A stretch of 30,634 nt of DNA from Chloroflexota bacterium (lineage in GTDB: Bacteria; Chloroflexota; Limnocylindria; Limnocylindrales; CSP1-4). Below the pieces are notes generated by a model. That model did no database searches. It had not been told where the DNA came from and saw nothing but the letters and a program-made list of their open reading frames with translations. The stretch is from positions 1 through 30,634 of the forward strand of contig JAICUV010000008.1 of the NCBI GenBank assembly GCA_025935655.1, given 5' to 3'. Below are positions 29,793 through 30,634 of this stretch, one piece after another (position 1 is the stretch's first letter; the number at the start of each line of letters is the position of its first letter). The translations under genes and the position numbers were made by a program.

Positions 29793-30476
29793 ATGACGAT
29801 CCGGCTCGAGTTCAACCGCATCGCCCCGGGCGTCGTCATCGGGCCGCACCGCCACGGCGTGGAGACGATCGTGTACCTGGCCGGCGGCGAGCTCGTGTTC
29901 CAGCACGGTGAGGGCATGGCGCGCCGGGCCACGGTCCACGCCGGCGACGTCCTGTACGAGGCGCCGTCGGAGCTCCACAGCGTGCGCAACGAGGGCTCGG
30001 TCGATGCGCTCGCGCTGCTCGCGGCGGTGACGCTGGACGGGACGGCGCGGAACCTCGGCGAGATGCTCCGCCGCTGGCAGGAGGATGACGAGCCCGTCCG
30101 GCGGCGCGCCGAGGCGCGCGTCACGGCGCGCGACGGGATCCGGCGCCGGTTCCTCGTGGAGCCCGGCGACTTCCGGTCCGTGACGTTCACGGTGACCGAG
30201 GTCGAGGTCGAGCCGGGGGCAGCCGATGCGTGGCACGTCCACCCGGGTGCGGAACACGCCCTCGTGGTGTTCGAGGGCCGTGGCACCATTCAGGTGGGCG
30301 ACATCGAGGAGACGCTCGAGCCGCTCAAGGGGATCCGGGTCCTGCCCGGGCGGCCCCACCGGGTCGTCAACGACTCCCGGCTGCTGCTGCGCTACTTCGT
30401 GTGCGCCTCACCCGGGACGGACCCGACCATCGACCGCGCACCCGCGGAGGCGCCGCAGCGCCGCCTCGACGCCTGA
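29793..30476 (+). CDS. Two-domain cupin protein
   Basis: 227 residues forming two cupin beta barrels. Domain 1 has PHRHGVETIVYLAGGE (His, His, Glu metal ligands) and GDVLYEAPSELHSVRN (the fourth His and the conserved Asn). Domain 2 has AWHVHPGAEHALVVFEGRG and GIRVLPGRPHRVVN. Both metal sites look intact. Bicupins include dioxygenases, decarboxylases and isomerases, and the substrate is not evident. The ATG at 29793 is the only start codon after the in-frame thyX stop at 29730. No ribosome site or TANNNT is visible before it. Confidence 0.88.
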   Translation: MTIRLEFNRIAPGVVIGPHRHGVETIVYLAGGELVFQHGEGMARRATVHAGDVLYEAPSELHSVRNEGSVDALALLAAVTLDGTARNLGEMLRRWQEDDEPVRRRAEARVTARDGIRRRFLVEPGDFRSVTFTVTEVEVEPGAADAWHVHPGAEHALVVFEGRGTIQVGDIEETLEPLKGIRVLPGRPHRVVNDSRLLLRYFVCASPGTDPTIDRAPAEAPQRRLDA

Positions 30477-30561
30477 TCATCACGACGACCCGTCACGCAG
30501 CCCACCAGCCCGTCACCGTGGCGCCGTCCGCGCCGTGCACCACAGCCCAGGAGATGCAGCC

Positions 30562-30634
30562 ATGAAGAAGCCGACCAAGACGGTCACGACGATCGGCGTC
30601 GTCGCGTTCATCATCGCCGCGGCGATCACCGGCA
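30562..30634 (+). CDS. Start of a secreted or membrane protein, 3'-partial
   Basis: Only 24 residues are inside the window: a basic start (MKKPTKTVTT) and a hydrophobic stretch (GVVAFIIAAAITG), fitting a signal peptide or first membrane helix. AGGAG at 30549-30553 with 8-base spacing supports the ATG. The preceding 85 bases (30477-30561) show no clear promoter or hairpin. Confidence 0.6.
   Translation, partial: MKKPTKTVTTIGVVAFIIAAAITG

Overview
The window is GC-rich (roughly 70% or more by eye) and densely packed. Intergenic gaps are short (the longest, 9573-9739, is 167 bases), there are many 4-base start/stop overlaps, and no tRNA, rRNA, insertion sequence or CRISPR is visible. Flavin-dependent ThyX, a peptide-type binding protein with a Pro/Ser/Ala linker and C-terminal membrane anchor, AfsR-like cyclase/NTPase/TPR proteins, and several starts preceded by TANNNT at 6-9 bases all fit a soil or water Chloroflexota (Limnocylindria-like) or an actinobacterium. 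This placement is an inference and cannot be proved from the window alone.

Layout. (1) 2-1099: the 3' part of a SpoIID/LytB-domain protein. (2) 1104-2875, minus strand: a two-gene ABC exporter (ATPase plus ABC-2 permease), divergent from a 45-residue CxxC protein at 3014-3151. (3) 3162-9572, minus strand: a five-gene Dpp/Opp/Nik-type uptake system, read in the order binding protein, two permeases, two ATPases. (4) 9740-12162, minus strand: a Rieske non-heme iron oxygenase and a sarcosine/N-methyl-amino-acid-oxidase-like flavoenzyme, divergent from a TetR regulator at 12215-12892. (5) 12904-14533, minus strand: a Nudix/PhzF/PAS operon. (6) 14644-17779, plus strand: a membrane-anchored alpha/beta hydrolase and a CocE/NonD hydrolase. 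(7) 17784-18707, minus strand: a DUF3307 membrane protein with an apparent leaderless 12-codon leader ORF. (8) 18826-20782, minus strand: a degenerate cyclic-nucleotide-binding-fold protein and an FAD/NAD(P) oxidoreductase. (9) 20934-26836, plus strand: a canonical cyclic-nucleotide-binding-domain protein and two tandem paralogous cyclase/NTPase/TPR proteins. (10) 26846-30634, plus strand: a Cys-rich mini-protein, an SRPBCC protein, an MFS transporter, ThyX, a bicupin and the start of a membrane or secreted protein.

How the genes may work together. The most coherent system is regions 3-4. The Rieske oxygenase resembles the betaine/choline N-demethylase branch. The flavoenzyme keeps the covalent-FAD Cys and the active-site Lys of monomeric sarcosine oxidase. 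All genes from 12162 down to 3162 are co-directional with a complete peptide-type importer, so an uptake plus sequential oxidative N-demethylation locus under TetR control is a reasonable hypothesis. The second theme is cyclic-nucleotide signalling in regions 8-9. There, one cNMP-fold protein has the phosphate-binding Arg and its divergent neighbour lacks it, while both cyclase domains keep the metal Asp residues but have lost other catalytic residues.

Regulatory signals read directly from the sequence include a bidirectional promoter at 12200-12231, palindromes in three divergent intergenic regions (2915-2935, 14559-14570, 20882-20895), a perfect 12-bp stem-loop between the binding-protein gene and its permease genes (7604-7631), and six candidate leaderless starts.
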